Shown here in pieces: positions 1-9,118 of a DNA stretch of 64,000 nt. This stretch comes from Enemella evansiae. GTDB lineage: Bacteria > Pseudomonadota > Alphaproteobacteria > Rhodobacterales > Rhodobacteraceae. The notes beneath the pieces are model-generated. The model searched no databases. It was not told where the DNA came from and saw only the letters and a program-made list of their open reading frames with translations. Numbering within the stretch: position 1 is the first letter of the stretch; every line of letters begins with the position of its first letter. The position numbers were made by a program, and so were the translations under genes. The stretch lies in contig JAFKDC010000011.1 in the NCBI GenBank assembly GCA_017255395.1, positions 1-64,000 of the forward strand. The letters are read 5' to 3'.

Positions 1-119
1 TGCGCCGCATCCTGCGCAAGATCGCCGAGAACGACTATGGCAGCCTCGGCGACACCTCCACACTCGCAGACCCCTCCGTCGTCGAGGACCTCATCGAAAA
101 CCGCATGAACAAGGGGTGA
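1..119 (+). CDS. acs: acetyl-CoA synthetase, C-terminal fragment
   Basis: Only the last 38 codons are in the window, read from base 3 to the TGA at 117-119. The tail ([20 protein letters not shown], then [18 protein letters not shown]) matches the conserved C-terminus of AMP-forming acetyl-CoA synthetase, which activates acetate with ATP and CoA in the cytoplasm. In this family the segment carries the lysine and loop that close over the active site for thioesterification. The N-terminal bulk and promoter lie upstream of the window. The call rests on this short but distinctive tail. Confidence 0.8.
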   Translation, partial: RRILRKIAENDYGSLGDTSTLADPSVVEDLIENRMNKG

Positions 120-339
120 TCGGCGCCGTTGCATCGATACCAAAGGGGGCGCTCTCAATCGGGGCGCCTCTTGCCGCTCCGATGGGTTCCCATATCATGC
201 AGGGTCCCCGCCACCCTCCGGCCCGGGGCCCGTTAACCACAACCCCGAAAACTGTCGCAAATTGTATCGTTACCGCTGCCAGCGCCGCAATTCGGTGGTA
301 TCATGCTGCCGTGGGGGCGTGCCGGATGGAGACTTCATC

Positions 340-837
340 ATGCAGGTTTCGGGTATCTCGAGCCTGAGCGCGCCGCAGGGTTCTGGCTTTCCTGCCCTTT
401 CTTCGGGTGCCAAGGCCGATTCGACAGGAAAGACCAAGGTCTTGCCCGTCGTCGGCGCACGAGATCCGGAGTCTCAGCGGTCCGCAGGGCCTCCGGCGCA
501 GTTTTGGCGTACACTGAACGGCGGGCCGGATCCGGCGACCCATATCGCGCCGCCTTCGATCATGCAGATCAAGATAACGCAGATGCTGGATGAACAGGCC
601 GTCGCCATGGACGACACCTACATGGACGACACCTATGAGACCGACGAGGCCTCAGCCCCGTGGGCGGCCAATGCGGACAAGACGCCGGGCCACCCCACCG
701 ACACAGCCGCAGAGACCGCCACAAGGCCGGAGACAGCCGGGACCGAGGATACTCCACGCCGCCGCACGCCCGCCCCAGAGGGTTATGAAGCCGCCGCCAG
801 CGTGATCCAGGAAAGGCGCATAGCGGTCGACGCCTGA
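340..837 (+). CDS. hypothetical protein, 165 aa
   Basis: I do not recognise this protein. The ATG at 340 was preferred over longer upstream extensions because the upstream residues look like noise (Cys- and Arg-rich). The N-terminal 40 residues are Ser/Gly/Ala-rich and low in complexity. A central segment (roughly residues 50-90) is the most protein-like part ([11 protein letters not shown], then [12 protein letters not shown]). The C-terminal third is acidic and Pro/Thr/Ala-rich with a duplicated MDDTY motif, so probably disordered. There is no signal peptide or membrane segment. It sits alone between acs and accB. Such low-complexity proteins are often lineage-restricted; reality as a gene is likely but not certain. 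Confidence 0.5.
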   Translation: MQVSGISSLSAPQGSGFPALSSGAKADSTGKTKVLPVVGARDPESQRSAGPPAQFWRTLNGGPDPATHIAPPSIMQIKITQMLDEQAVAMDDTYMDDTYETDEASAPWAANADKTPGHPTDTAAETATRPETAGTEDTPRRRTPAPEGYEAAASVIQERRIAVDA

Positions 838-964
838 ACGCCCGGCCCCGTCCGATCGCGGCGGCGACAGCCCGATGCGCGTGCCATCGCTTTTCACCGC
901 TACCCGCTTCCCCTATAAGCGCGGTCATGGCCCAAGGCAGGCCGCTTCGAATGGCGAGGAAGAG

Positions 965-1450
965 ATGAGCACCAAGACCCATGACGCTGACGTGGCCTTT
1001 ATCAAGGCGCTGGCCCAGCTCCTGCGGGAAAACGATCTGACCGAACTGGAGGTCATGCGCGAGTACAGCGAGGACGACAGCCTGAACGTCCGCGTCAGTC
1101 GCGCCGCGCCGGTCGCAGCCCCGGCCCCCGCGCCAGTGCAGGTCACTGCCGCGCCCGCCCCCGCAGCAGCCCCCACCCCCGCGGCGGCGGACCTGCCCGA
1201 AGATCCCGCCGACCATCCCGGCGCCGTGACCTCGCCCATGGTGGGCACCGTCTACATGCAGGCCGAACCCGGCGCGCCCGCCTTCATCACCGTGGGCAAG
1301 CAGGTCGCCGAAGGCGACACCCTGCTGATCGTCGAGGCGATGAAGACCATGAACCACATTCCCGCGCCTCGGTCCGGGACCGTCAAGCGCATCCTCGTCG
1401 AGGACGGCGCCCCGGTCGAATACGGCGCGCCCCTGGTCATCCTGGAATAA
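965..1450 (+). CDS. accB: acetyl-CoA carboxylase biotin carboxyl carrier protein
   Basis: AccB carries the biotin that shuttles carboxyl groups from biotin carboxylase (AccC) to the carboxyltransferase, the first step of fatty-acid synthesis in the cytoplasm. The 161-residue protein has an N-terminal helical domain (1-45), an Ala/Pro-rich mobile linker (46-80) and a C-terminal biotinyl domain (85-161). The biotinylation motif EAMKTMN is at 124-130, with Lys127 as acceptor; a Thr replaces the usual Met after the Lys, which is common in alphaproteobacteria. The ATG at 965 follows a GAGGAAGAG ribosome-binding site and gives the usual family length. accC starts 19 bp downstream, so the two form an operon. 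Confidence 0.95.
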   Translation: MSTKTHDADVAFIKALAQLLRENDLTELEVMREYSEDDSLNVRVSRAAPVAAPAPAPVQVTAAPAPAAAPTPAAADLPEDPADHPGAVTSPMVGTVYMQAEPGAPAFITVGKQVAEGDTLLIVEAMKTMNHIPAPRSGTVKRILVEDGAPVEYGAPLVILE

Positions 1451-1469
1451 ACCCCAGGGGGGAAAAACC

Positions 1470-2822
1470 ATGTTCGACAAGATCCTGATTGCCAACCGCG
1501 GCGAGATTGCGCTGCGCGTGATCCGCGCCTGCCGCGAGATGGGCATCGCATCGGTCGCGGTGCATTCGACCGCCGACAGCGACGCCATGCACGTCCGCAT
1601 GGCCGATGAAACCATCTGCATCGGCCCCGCGCCCTCGACCGACAGCTACCTGTCGCTGCCCGCCATCATCTCGGCCTGCGAAGTCACGGGCGCGCAGGCG
1701 ATCCACCCGGGCTACGGCTTTCTCAGCGAGAACGCCCGCTTCGTGCAGATCGTCGAGGACCACGGCCTGACCTTCATCGGCCCCTCCGCGCAGCATATCC
1801 GCATCATGGGTGACAAGATCACCGCCAAGGAAACCGCGAAAGAGCTGGGCATTCCGGTCGTTCCCGGCTCTGCCGGCGGCGTGCCCACGGTCGAGGACGC
1901 CAAGGCCATCGGCGCCGACTTCGGCTATCCCGTGATCATCAAGGCCACCGCCGGCGGCGGCGGGCGCGGCATGAAGGTCGCCCGCTCGGAGTCCGAGATG
2001 GAGCGCGCCTTCATGACCGCCCGCTCCGAGGCCAAGGCCGCCTTCGGCAACGACGAAGTCTATATCGAGAAGTACCTGCAAAAGCCGCGCCACATCGAAA
2101 TCCAGGTCTTTGGCGACGGACAGGGCGGCGGCGTCCATCTGGGCGAGCGCGACTGCTCTCTGCAGCGGCGTCACCAGAAGGTGCTGGAAGAGGCCCCCGG
2201 CCCCACCATCACCCCCGAGGAACGCGCCCGCATCGGCAAGATCTGCGCCGACGCCATCGCCAAGATGGGCTACAGCGGTGCCGGGACGATCGAATTCCTC
2301 TACGAGAACGGCGAGTTCTACTTCATCGAGATGAACACCCGCCTTCAGGTCGAACACCCGGTGACCGAAGCGATCTTCGGCGTCGATCTCGTGCGCGAAC
2401 AGATCCGTGTGGCGGCGGGGCAGAAACTGTCCTTCACGCAGGACGACCTGACGATCAACGGCCACGCCATCGAAGTCCGCATCAACGCCGAGAAACTGCC
2501 CGAATTCCGGCCCTCTCCCGGGCGGATCAGCCACTTTCACGCGCCGGGCGGCCTTGGCGTGCGGATGGATTCCGCGCTGTACGACGGCTACCGCATCCCG
2601 CCCTATTACGACAGCCTGATCGCCAAGCTGATCGTGCACGGCCGCGACAGGCCCGAGGCGCTGGCCCGGCTGAACCGTGCTCTCGGAGAATTGATCGTCG
2701 ACGGGATCGATACCACGATCCCGCTTTTCCATGCGCTGTTGCAGGAAAAGGACATCCACACAGGCGAATACAACATCCATTGGCTGGAAAAATGGCTGGA
2801 GGCCGGCGGGCTGACGGATTAA
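1470..2822 (+). CDS. accC: acetyl-CoA carboxylase, biotin carboxylase subunit
   Basis: This subunit carboxylates the biotin on AccB using ATP and bicarbonate. The 450-residue protein has the full ATP-grasp biotin carboxylase layout: N-terminal Rossmann-like domain with [10 protein letters not shown] at 79-88, the glycine-rich ATP lid GGGGRGMK at 162-169, [14 protein letters not shown] at 200-213, the [12 protein letters not shown] loop around 227-237, and the metal/biotin-binding stretch [16 protein letters not shown] at 286-300. Length is that of the family. A GGGGGGAAAA-type ribosome-binding region precedes the ATG. It is co-transcribed with accB; the carboxyltransferase genes accA and accD are not in the window. 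Confidence 0.97.
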   Translation: MFDKILIANRGEIALRVIRACREMGIASVAVHSTADSDAMHVRMADETICIGPAPSTDSYLSLPAIISACEVTGAQAIHPGYGFLSENARFVQIVEDHGLTFIGPSAQHIRIMGDKITAKETAKELGIPVVPGSAGGVPTVEDAKAIGADFGYPVIIKATAGGGGRGMKVARSESEMERAFMTARSEAKAAFGNDEVYIEKYLQKPRHIEIQVFGDGQGGGVHLGERDCSLQRRHQKVLEEAPGPTITPEERARIGKICADAIAKMGYSGAGTIEFLYENGEFYFIEMNTRLQVEHPVTEAIFGVDLVREQIRVAAGQKLSFTQDDLTINGHAIEVRINAEKLPEFRPSPGRISHFHAPGGLGVRMDSALYDGYRIPPYYDSLIAKLIVHGRDRPEALARLNRALGELIVDGIDTTIPLFHALLQEKDIHTGEYNIHWLEKWLEAGGLTD

Positions 2823-2951
2823 GCGGGCTGTCATCGTCGGCCATGTCTTGCCGAAGGGAACTCTTTCAGCCATGAACGGATTGGCAGAAAGGGGCCCGCA
2901 TGGTCTATTCGGCCCGTTGACAGGTCCCAAAGTTCCTAGAGGAGTGACCCA

Positions 2952-3131
2952 ATGAAGACCCTTGCAAAGCTCGCCGTCGTCGCAACCCTGGCAGCAGCCC
3001 CGCTGGCGGCAACCGCACAGGAAGCCAACGATCCCTTCGTTTCGACGCAGGCTTCGGCTGTTCCGGCCCTCGCCGTGCTCGGCGGCATGGCCGTGATCAT
3101 CGCAATTGCTTCGGCAGACGGCACCAACTAA
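2952..3131 (+). CDS. small membrane or secreted protein, 59 aa
   Basis: This 59-codon gene has a good AGGAG ribosome-binding site 8 bp before the ATG and its own strong terminator, so it is very likely expressed. Residues 1-22 look like a signal peptide (KTLAKLAVVATLAAAPLAAT, cut near ATAQ-EA). A second hydrophobic segment (about residues 38-54, VPALAVLGGMAVIIAIAS) precedes a short polar tail ADGTN. The mature product would be a tiny membrane-anchored or membrane-spanning peptide of about 36 residues. I cannot assign a function. It lies between accC and aat, with 129 bp of upstream space that could hold its own promoter. Confidence 0.75.
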   Translation: MKTLAKLAVVATLAAAPLAATAQEANDPFVSTQASAVPALAVLGGMAVIIAIASADGTN

Positions 3132-3165
3132 GCGCCGCTTCCCGGCGCCGGTTGATACAAACGAT

Positions 3166-3205
3166 AAGGACGGCAGACTTCCCGGTCTGCCGTCCTTTCC
3201 TTTTT
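3166..3205 (+). terminator. rho-independent terminator after the 59-aa gene
   Basis: A perfect 13-bp inverted repeat (AAGGACGGCAGAC / GTCTGCCGTCCTT) with a 6-base loop is followed by a T-rich run ending in TTTTT. It sits 35 bp past the stop codon of the small gene, before aat. Confidence 0.9.
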
Positions 3206-3318
3206 GCACGGTCCTTTCTTCGCACCACCGGACGCGGCGCCGCCCCCGGCAGGCCCTTGCGGTTTGCAGGGCTTCGCGCGCTCGGCTATCTGTCTGGAAA
3301 GCAGCGCAGCGCGGACCA

Positions 3319-3987
3319 ATGACCGTCACCCCCGAGCTTCTTCTTCAGGCCTATCGAACCGGCATTTTCCCGATGGCGGAAACCCGGGACGATCCGGAAA
3401 TCTTCTGGGTTGATCCGCGCCGGCGCGGCGTGCTGCCGCTGGACGGTTTCCACGTCTCGCGCAGCCTGGCCAACCGTCTGCGGCGGGACAGGTTCACGGT
3501 CACGCTCAACACCGATTTCATCGGGGTCATCGACGGCTGCGCCGACCGGGCCGAAACATGGATCAGCGGCGGCATTCGCGATCTCTACGCAAGGTTGCAC
3601 GCCATGGGCCACGCCCATTCGCTGGAAGTCCACGCAGAGGGCGCGCTTGTGGGCGGCGTCTACGGCGTCACGCTGGGCGCGGCATTCTGCGGAGAGTCGA
3701 TGTTCTCGCGCCGCACCGATGCCTCGAAGGTCGCGCTGGCCTGGCTGACCTGCCACCTGGCCCGCTGCGGCTTCACCCTGTTCGACACCCAGTTTCTGAC
3801 GACGCATCTCGCCTCGCTCGGCGCGGTCGAGATCACCCGAGAGGCCTATCGCGACGCCCTGTCTTTGGCGCTGTCATGCCCGGCCGACATCCTTTCGCGC
3901 CCCCTGCCCGCCAGCGGCGCCGAGGTCGCGCAGCATCACCGCCGTAACGCTCAGGAGGTGGAGCAGCGCAACACCCAGACGTCGTAG
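3319..3987 (+). CDS. aat: leucyl/phenylalanyl-tRNA-protein transferase
   Basis: Aat transfers Leu or Phe from aminoacyl-tRNA to the N-terminal Arg or Lys of proteins, creating N-degrons read by ClpS for ClpAP degradation. The 222-residue protein shows the family signatures: LLLQAYRTGIFPMAE near the N-terminus, the IFWVDPRRRGVLPLD motif, the central HSLEVHAEGALVGGVYGVTLG core with GESMFSRRTDASKVAL, and FTLFDTQFLTTHLASLGA near the end. The ATG at 3319 gives normal family length; in-frame upstream codons lie in the preceding terminator region. The 3' end overlaps the convergent DUF2155 gene by 37 bp. Confidence 0.95.
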   Translation: MTVTPELLLQAYRTGIFPMAETRDDPEIFWVDPRRRGVLPLDGFHVSRSLANRLRRDRFTVTLNTDFIGVIDGCADRAETWISGGIRDLYARLHAMGHAHSLEVHAEGALVGGVYGVTLGAAFCGESMFSRRTDASKVALAWLTCHLARCGFTLFDTQFLTTHLASLGAVEITREAYRDALSLALSCPADILSRPLPASGAEVAQHHRRNAQEVEQRNTQTS

Positions 3988-4304
3988 CGCGGGTGATCCA
4001 TGGGGTTCAAAGCGGGCGAGGACGCGACCATCCAGCCGCGAAAGACCGGTTCCGCCACGCCTGCCTCGCGGATCGTCAGGAAGGCATAGGCATCGCCCGA
4101 AGGGTTCCCGCTGGGATAGCGGCAATCGCCCAGTTCGACCTCCATCACGCCGAAGGCCGCGCGCTGGCCGTTGGCGATGGTCATATCGGTGGTCGCGGCG
4201 TTCAGCTTGTCCAGCCCCCGCAGCACCGCCCCGGTGCCCTGGTCCACCGCTTCCTGTGCCGAAGCAGCCCCGGCCAGCAGCATCAGAAACGCAATCAGCC
4301 TCAT
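3951..4304 (-). CDS. DUF2155 domain-containing periplasmic protein
   Basis: The 117-residue product starts with a signal peptide (cleavage near ASA-QE at residue 17) and contains the DUF2155 pattern seen in alphaproteobacteria: AVLRGLDKLNAATTDM, a conserved cysteine in GDCRYPSGNPSGDAYAFL, a FRGWMVASSPALNPMDHPRYDVWVL block and a second Cys near the end. The two cysteines could form a disulfide in the periplasm. Molecular function is unknown. Its ATG overlaps the mlaD stop codon by 4 bp, so it is translationally coupled to mlaD and NDUFA12, an arrangement common in Rhodobacteraceae. Confidence 0.85.
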   Translation of the reverse strand: MRLIAFLMLLAGAASAQEAVDQGTGAVLRGLDKLNAATTDMTIANGQRAAFGVMEVELGDCRYPSGNPSGDAYAFLTIREAGVAEPVFRGWMVASSPALNPMDHPRYDVWVLRCSTS

Positions 4305-4750
4305 TCCTCGTCTCCGCCGCCCACGTAGCGCAAGAGCAGCGTCAACAGGCTGACAGAGCCCTGCGTGTCGAGGATCTCGTCCCCGGCCTCGTAATAGAAA
4401 GGCGAGCCACCCGGCGAGATCTCGACGAAGTTGCCGCCCAGCAGGCCCTCTGACGCGATGACGATGGCGCTGTCGTCGGGCACCTGGATGCCCTCGTTCA
4501 GCGTGACCACGGTATCGGCGCGATAAGTTTCCGGGTTCAGCACGATGCCGGTGACGGCGCCCACCTTGACGCCCGCCAGCCGCACGTCGGTGCCGACGTT
4601 GACCCCTTCGATGGACCGGAAAGAGGCGCGCAGGTCATAGCCAGAGGCACCCAGCGAAAAGCCGGTCGCCTGAACGGTGTAGACGGCAAAGGCAAGGGCG
4701 GCCGCAAGGACCGCGCCGCCCACGGCGACCTCGGTGGTGGAATGGGTCAT
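4301..4750 (-). CDS. mlaD: outer-membrane lipid asymmetry protein MlaD (MCE domain)
   Basis: MlaD is the periplasmic, membrane-anchored substrate-binding ring of the Mla phospholipid transport system. The 149-residue protein has one N-terminal transmembrane segment (about residues 7-27) followed by an MCE domain: [40 protein letters not shown], and the [17 protein letters not shown] signature. The internal ATG at 4750 was chosen because upstream residues do not look like this family and because it makes a 4-bp ATGA overlap with the preceding gene. Other Mla components (mlaE, mlaF, mlaC) are not in the window. Confidence 0.92.
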   Translation of the reverse strand: MTHSTTEVAVGGAVLAAALAFAVYTVQATGFSLGASGYDLRASFRSIEGVNVGTDVRLAGVKVGAVTGIVLNPETYRADTVVTLNEGIQVPDDSAIVIASEGLLGGNFVEISPGGSPFYYEAGDEILDTQGSVSLLTLLLRYVGGGDEE

Positions 4751-5130
4751 TCCGGGCTCCAGGCCTCGTAGTCGCGGCGCTCTGCGGGCTGTTCGCGGCG
4801 GATCGACCCCGGCGGCGCATAGGCGAGCGCCGTGCCGGTCAGGTTCTCGATATGCGGCTTTTCCCACGCCTTATGCGGCAGCGGTCGTTCGCTGGGCAGT
4901 TCGTCGAAGGTGTGATGCAGCCAGCCGTGCCAGTCGGGGCTGACGCGGCTTGCCTCCATCTCGCCGTTGAAGATCACCCAGCGCTTCTTGCCGTCGGCGG
5001 TCTGGTAGAAGGCATTGCCCTGCTCGTCCTCGCCGACCTTCACCCCCTTGCGGGCGGTGTAAAGCGCGGTGTTCAGCGTCGACCCGTTCCACCAGGTCAC
5101 GGCGCGCAGCAGCGTCTTCAGCAGGCTCAT
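4747..5130 (-). CDS. NADH:ubiquinone oxidoreductase subunit, NDUFA12 family
   Basis: This 127-residue protein is the bacterial homologue of the complex I accessory subunit NDUFA12 (B17.2), found in alphaproteobacteria. Diagnostic features are the [17 protein letters not shown] start, [19 protein letters not shown], the tryptophan-rich [19 protein letters not shown] block and the YEAWSPE end. It has no signal peptide and would bind the matrix-equivalent (cytoplasmic) arm of complex I. The start at 5130 is the first Met before the conserved block. It is first in a three-gene overlapping operon with mlaD and DUF2155. The nuo genes are elsewhere. Confidence 0.92.
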   Translation of the reverse strand: MSLLKTLLRAVTWWNGSTLNTALYTARKGVKVGEDEQGNAFYQTADGKKRWVIFNGEMEASRVSPDWHGWLHHTFDELPSERPLPHKAWEKPHIENLTGTALAYAPPGSIRREQPAERRDYEAWSPE

Positions 5131-5313
5131 GGGCAGGGCTCCCGTTTCTTGCTCCCTCTCTATGGCGAATTTGCGCGGGCGGGTCCAGTGGCCGCCGTGA
5201 CGCATCCGCCCCGGCCTGCGCGCCGCTTCGCTCAAATTCTCTGGTCCCGGGGCCAAGCCTTGCCTATCCTTCCTTAAAAAAGACTGAAAAATCGCGCGAT
5301 CATACGGGCAGAG

Positions 5314-7089
5314 ATGACAGAAGCGTTCAGACCCATAGCCTGCAAGGGCGTGAAGGTGCCGCATTCGCCCTTCCTCACCGACACCCGCATCCGGCGGATC
5401 GAGGAAGCGCGCTATGAGGGCGAAGAGATCGCCGGCGCGCTGGCCGTCACCCGGCCCGGCGACCGGGTCGTGGAAATGGGCGCGGGCCTCGGCATCGTCT
5501 CGGCCGTCACCGCGATGAACGCGGGCCCCGAAGCGGTGCTGAGCTTCGAGGCCAACCCGAACCTCATCCCCCATATCCGCGCGCTGCACGCGCTGAACGG
5601 TCTCGAAGACCGGATCGATCTGCGCAATCAGGTCGTGATCAGCGCCCCCGACCGCCCCAAAACGATGGATTTCTTCCTCGGTTCCTCCTACCTCGGTAAC
5701 TCGCTGATCGACCGCGAGAGCCGCCGGACCGAAGCGGTCCCCGTGCAAACCGCCGCTTGGTCGGACGTGCTGCGCGACTTCCGTCCGACCGTGCTGATCA
5801 TGGATATCGAGGGCGGAGAGCTGGACTTCCTGACCCATGCCGACCTGTCGGGGCTGCGCGCCGTGGTGCTGGAATTCCACCCCGATCTTTACGGCAAAGA
5901 GGGGATGCGCCGCTGCAAGGAGGCGCTGCGTGATGCCGGGTTCGGCAAGCTGACCAAGGCCTCGACCCGCTTCGTCTGGACCTGCGTCAAGACCGCGCCG
6001 AAACAGGACGCCCGCGCGCTGCGCCCCGACCCCGCGGGCGGCTGGTCCTGCACGCTGCGCGCCGTGAAGGGCGCGGTCGTCACCGGCGCCCGCATCAACC
6101 AACTGAGCGCGCCCTCGGGCGTGATCGACAGCACCGGCGCCGACGTGCCCGAAGGGGCCCTGTGGCGCAACATGCGCCGCATCAACCTGCCCTTCGAACG
6201 CCCGCCCCGGGTGGAACGGCTGGAAGGCCGCTGGCTCTGGGGCGGCGTCATGTGGCGCAACTTCGCGCATTTCGTAGTGGAAAGCCCCGGGCGGCTCTGG
6301 GGTTACGACACCGTGCCGGGCGGCGTGGACGGCATCCTCTTCGTGCCCCGCCGCCCGCGCGAGGACCCCGACCTGACCGGCTTCCGCGCCGATTTCTTCG
6401 CGGCGATGGGTCTGGGCGATGTACCCATCCGGGTGGCCCACAAGCCCACCGAGGTAGCGGAACTGGTCGTGCCCGGGCAGGGCTTTGGCCTTGGCGCGAT
6501 CACCGACGGCACGCAGATCTTCCGCGATTTCATGCACCGCCGCTTCGGCGCCGGGATCGCGCCCGAGGGCGGCGAAAAGCTGTACATTTCCCGCGCTTTG
6601 CTGGGGCCGTCACGCGGGTCCCTGCTGGGCGAAGAGCGGGTCGAAAAGCTGATGAGGGCCGAGGGCTACGAGGTCTTCCACCCCGAGCGTCACACGATCC
6701 CGCAGCAGATCGCCCGCTACAAGGCGGCCCGGCAGATCGTCGCCTCGGAAGGCTCTGCCCTGCACCTATACGCCTTCTGCGGGCGGGCCGATCAGCGCGT
6801 CGCGATCCTCTGCCGCCGCCGCTCCGGCTCGACCGCGCAGATTGCGCGCCATATCGCGTGTTTCACGGGCCGCGCGCCCGTGGTGATCGACCACCTGCGC
6901 GCCGTCTGGCAGAACGCCGAAAGCCCGCGCCCGCGGCTGTCCGTGGGCGAACCCGACCTGCCCGCCATGCAGGCCAGCCTACTCGCGGCGGGCTTCATCG
7001 GCGAAGGCGCCCCGTGGTCCGCGATCCCCGAACACGAGGCGCAGGCCGCGCTTGGCGACCGCTATATCCGCGAGGCGGCAGAGGCCTAG
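5314..7089 (+). CDS. FkbM methyltransferase / GT61-type glycosyltransferase fusion
   Basis: A 591-residue two-domain protein. Residues about 1-215 are an FkbM-family SAM-dependent methyltransferase: the SAM-binding motif [20 protein letters not shown], an acidic FEANP strand end, and the [13 protein letters not shown] motif. Residues about 240-580 resemble DUF563/GT61 glycosyltransferases: the [17 protein letters not shown] block, [14 protein letters not shown], the [20 protein letters not shown] stretch and the [15 protein letters not shown] motif typical of the donor-binding half. There is no signal or membrane segment, so it is cytoplasmic. A likely role is synthesis of a methylated surface polysaccharide, but substrates are unknown. 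It is monocistronic, with an A-rich leader at 5270-5290, and 183 bp separate it from the divergent NDUFA12 gene. Confidence 0.85.
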   Translation: MTEAFRPIACKGVKVPHSPFLTDTRIRRIEEARYEGEEIAGALAVTRPGDRVVEMGAGLGIVSAVTAMNAGPEAVLSFEANPNLIPHIRALHALNGLEDRIDLRNQVVISAPDRPKTMDFFLGSSYLGNSLIDRESRRTEAVPVQTAAWSDVLRDFRPTVLIMDIEGGELDFLTHADLSGLRAVVLEFHPDLYGKEGMRRCKEALRDAGFGKLTKASTRFVWTCVKTAPKQDARALRPDPAGGWSCTLRAVKGAVVTGARINQLSAPSGVIDSTGADVPEGALWRNMRRINLPFERPPRVERLEGRWLWGGVMWRNFAHFVVESPGRLWGYDTVPGGVDGILFVPRRPREDPDLTGFRADFFAAMGLGDVPIRVAHKPTEVAELVVPGQGFGLGAITDGTQIFRDFMHRRFGAGIAPEGGEKLYISRALLGPSRGSLLGEERVEKLMRAEGYEVFHPERHTIPQQIARYKAARQIVASEGSALHLYAFCGRADQRVAILCRRRSGSTAQIARHIACFTGRAPVVIDHLRAVWQNAESPRPRLSVGEPDLPAMQASLLAAGFIGEGAPWSAIPEHEAQAALGDRYIREAAEA

Positions 7090-7129
7090 CGCCGCCCGAA
7101 GGGCGCGCCCCCGCCGCCGGAACCGCCGG

Positions 7130-7486
7130 TCAGGCCAGCGTGGTCAGCTCGATCTCGATCCGGTACTTGGGATCGATGAGGTTGCATTCCACCATGGTCG
7201 CGGCGGGCGGGTTGTCCCCGAAAACCTCTTTCAGGACCGGCCAGCAGGGCTCGAACTCTGCCGCGTCGGGCAGGTAGTAGGTGACCCGGACGGCCTTGTC
7301 GAAGCCCGACCCGGCCTCGGCCAGCGCCTTGCCGATGACCTCCAGCGCGGCGCGGCACTGCGCGACCACGTCGTCGCCCTGCCCCACGGTGCCCGCGACA
7401 TGGACGAAGCCGCCCGCGACGACGGCGCGGCAATAGCCGATCTTTTCCTCGAAGGGGCTGCCGGTATGGATACGTTTGATGGTCAT
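7130..7486 (-). CDS. RidA family protein (YjgF/UK114)
   Basis: RidA-type proteins hydrolyse reactive enamine/imine intermediates produced by PLP enzymes; some paralogues have other roles. This 118-residue protein shows the family fold signature: GFVHVAGTVGQGDDVVAQCRAALEVIGKAL, the AGSGFDKAVRVTYYLPD segment and the C-terminal NPPAATMVECNLIDPKYRIEIELTTLA. The usual catalytic-pocket Arg (near R105 in E. coli RidA) is not in its standard place (NLIDPKYRIEIE carries an Arg two residues later), so this may be a subfamily member. The start at 7486 follows a GAAAGG ribosome-binding site. It is on its own, downstream of the clpX terminator. Confidence 0.88.
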   Translation of the reverse strand: MTIKRIHTGSPFEEKIGYCRAVVAGGFVHVAGTVGQGDDVVAQCRAALEVIGKALAEAGSGFDKAVRVTYYLPDAAEFEPCWPVLKEVFGDNPPAATMVECNLIDPKYRIEIELTTLA

Positions 7487-7601
7487 GGGTGCGGCCTTTC
7501 GCCTGTTGGAATATGGCGCGGCAATGGCGCCAAACGCGGGCGCGCGCAAGGGCGATCGGGGCGCCATGGCAGGGTGCGCCCTGCCACCAACGACGGCCAC
7601 A

Positions 7602-7635
7602 AAAAAGGGCGAGGCCCGCGCGCCCCGCCCTTTTT
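7602..7635 (-). terminator. clpX terminator (symmetric hairpin)
   Basis: A 10-bp perfect inverted repeat (AAAAAGGGCG / CGCCCTTTTT) lies 22 bp beyond the clpX stop. Runs of A on one side and T on the other let it act in either direction; the minus-strand T run follows the clpX message. Confidence 0.88.
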
Positions 7636-7656
7636 ATCCGTCCTGTCGAAGGGGCC

Positions 7657-8919
7657 TCAGGCCGAGGCACCCTCTTTCTTGTTTTCGGCGTAGATCATCA
7701 GCGGCTTGGCGTCCGAGGTCACCGCCTCGTCGTTCACCACCACCTCGGTCACCTCGTCCATGCCCGGCAGTTCGAACATGGTGTCCAGCAGGATGCCTTC
7801 GAGGATCGACCGCAGGCCGCGGGCGCCGGTCTTGCGCTCGATTGCCTTCTTGGCGATCGAGGACAGCGCGTCGTCGGTGAAGGACAGCTGCGTGTCCTCC
7901 ATCTCGAACAGGCGCTGGTACTGCTTGACCAGAGCGTTCTTGGGCTGCGTCAGGATGGTGATCAGCGCGTCCTCGTCCAGATCCTCCAGCGTCGCCACCA
8001 CGGGCAGACGGCCGACGAATTCCGGGATCAGGCCGAACTTCAGCAGATCCTCGGGCTCGAGCGAGCGGAAGGTCTCGCCCACGCCCTGCTCGCTGTCGTC
8101 GCGCACATCGGCGCCGAAGCCCATGGCCGAGCCCTTGCCGCGCTGCTTGATGATCCGGTCCAGACCGGCAAAGGCGCCGCCGCAGATGAACAGGATATTG
8201 GTCGTGTCCACCTGAAGGAATTCCTGCTGCGGATGCTTGCGCCCGCCCTGCGGCGGAACCGAGGCCACGGTGCCCTCCATCAGCTTCAGAAGTGCCTGCT
8301 GCACACCCTCGCCCGAGACGTCGCGGGTGATCGAAGGGTTTTCCGACTTGCGGGTGATCTTGTCGACCTCGTCGATGTAGACGATGCCGCGCTGCGCGCG
8401 TTCGACGTTGTATTCAGACGCCTGAAGCAGCTTCAGGATGATGTTCTCGACATCCTCGCCCACGTAGCCCGCTTCGGTCAGCGTGGTCGCGTCCGCCATG
8501 GTGAAGGGCACGTCCAGAATGCGCGCCAGCGTCTGCGCCAGCAGCGTCTTGCCGCAGCCGGTGGGGCCGATCAGCAGGATGTTCGACTTCGCCAGTTCGA
8601 TGTCCGAGGACTTCTGCGCGTGGTTCAGACGCTTGTAATGGTTGTGGACCGCGACCGAGAGAACGCGCTTGGCCTTCATCTGGCCGATCACGTAATCGTC
8701 GAGCACTTCGCATATCTCGCGCGGGGTCGGCACGCCCTCGGAGGATTTCAGCCCCGCGCCCTTGGTCTCTTCGCGGATGATATCCATGCAGAGTTCAACG
8801 CATTCGTCGCAGATGAAGACCGTCGGTCCCGCGATCAGTTTGCGCACCTCGTGCTGGCTCTTGCCGCAGAAGCTGCAATAGAGCGTGTTCTTGCTGTCGC
8901 CGCCTGAATTCGTTGCCAT
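7657..8919 (-). CDS. clpX: ATP-dependent Clp protease ATP-binding subunit ClpX
   Basis: ClpX unfolds tagged substrates and feeds them to ClpP. The 420-residue protein begins with the C4 zinc-binding domain (Cys15, Cys18, Cys37, Cys40), followed by an AAA+ module: Walker A GPTGCGKT at 118-125, Walker [11 protein letters not shown] at 179-188, the GYVGEDVEN pore loop at 151-159, and the RKHPQQEFL and IPEFVGRLP regions, then the C-terminal small domain with [13 protein letters not shown]. Length is normal. It lies 199 bp downstream of clpP on the same strand; the hairpin between them suggests that at least part of clpX expression comes from its own promoter. Confidence 0.98.
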   Translation of the reverse strand: MATNSGGDSKNTLYCSFCGKSQHEVRKLIAGPTVFICDECVELCMDIIREETKGAGLKSSEGVPTPREICEVLDDYVIGQMKAKRVLSVAVHNHYKRLNHAQKSSDIELAKSNILLIGPTGCGKTLLAQTLARILDVPFTMADATTLTEAGYVGEDVENIILKLLQASEYNVERAQRGIVYIDEVDKITRKSENPSITRDVSGEGVQQALLKLMEGTVASVPPQGGRKHPQQEFLQVDTTNILFICGGAFAGLDRIIKQRGKGSAMGFGADVRDDSEQGVGETFRSLEPEDLLKFGLIPEFVGRLPVVATLEDLDEDALITILTQPKNALVKQYQRLFEMEDTQLSFTDDALSSIAKKAIERKTGARGLRSILEGILLDTMFELPGMDEVTEVVVNDEAVTSDAKPLMIYAENKKEGASA

Positions 8920-9080
8920 CCTGCACCTTTCCCGGGCTCAGTCCCGGTCTCGTCATCCGCATCAGTCGCGCGACCCTTGTCGCGCCCGGCCCCGGGCCAG
9001 CCATCGTGCCCCGGACCGTGGCCTGCCGTCCGGGTCCGACAAGTCTAGGCCAGCCCCAAGGGCACGACAATCCGAAAATT

Positions 9081-9110
9081 CGTCCCGGGCCGGGCGCCCG
9101 GCCCGGGGCG
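9081..9110 (-). terminator. very GC-rich palindromic hairpin after clpP
   Basis: Bases 9084-9107 form a perfect 24-bp palindrome (CCCGGGCCGGGC and its complement), extended to 30 bp with one G-T mismatch. It starts 9 bp past the clpP stop and on the minus strand is followed by AATTTT, so it probably ends or attenuates the clpP transcript before clpX. Confidence 0.75.
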
Positions 9111-9118
9111 GGAAAGCC

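Noticed and set aside
1437-3329. 630-codon minus-strand frame over accC
   Set aside because: Antisense shadow of accC and its flank; no recognisable product or ribosome-binding site.
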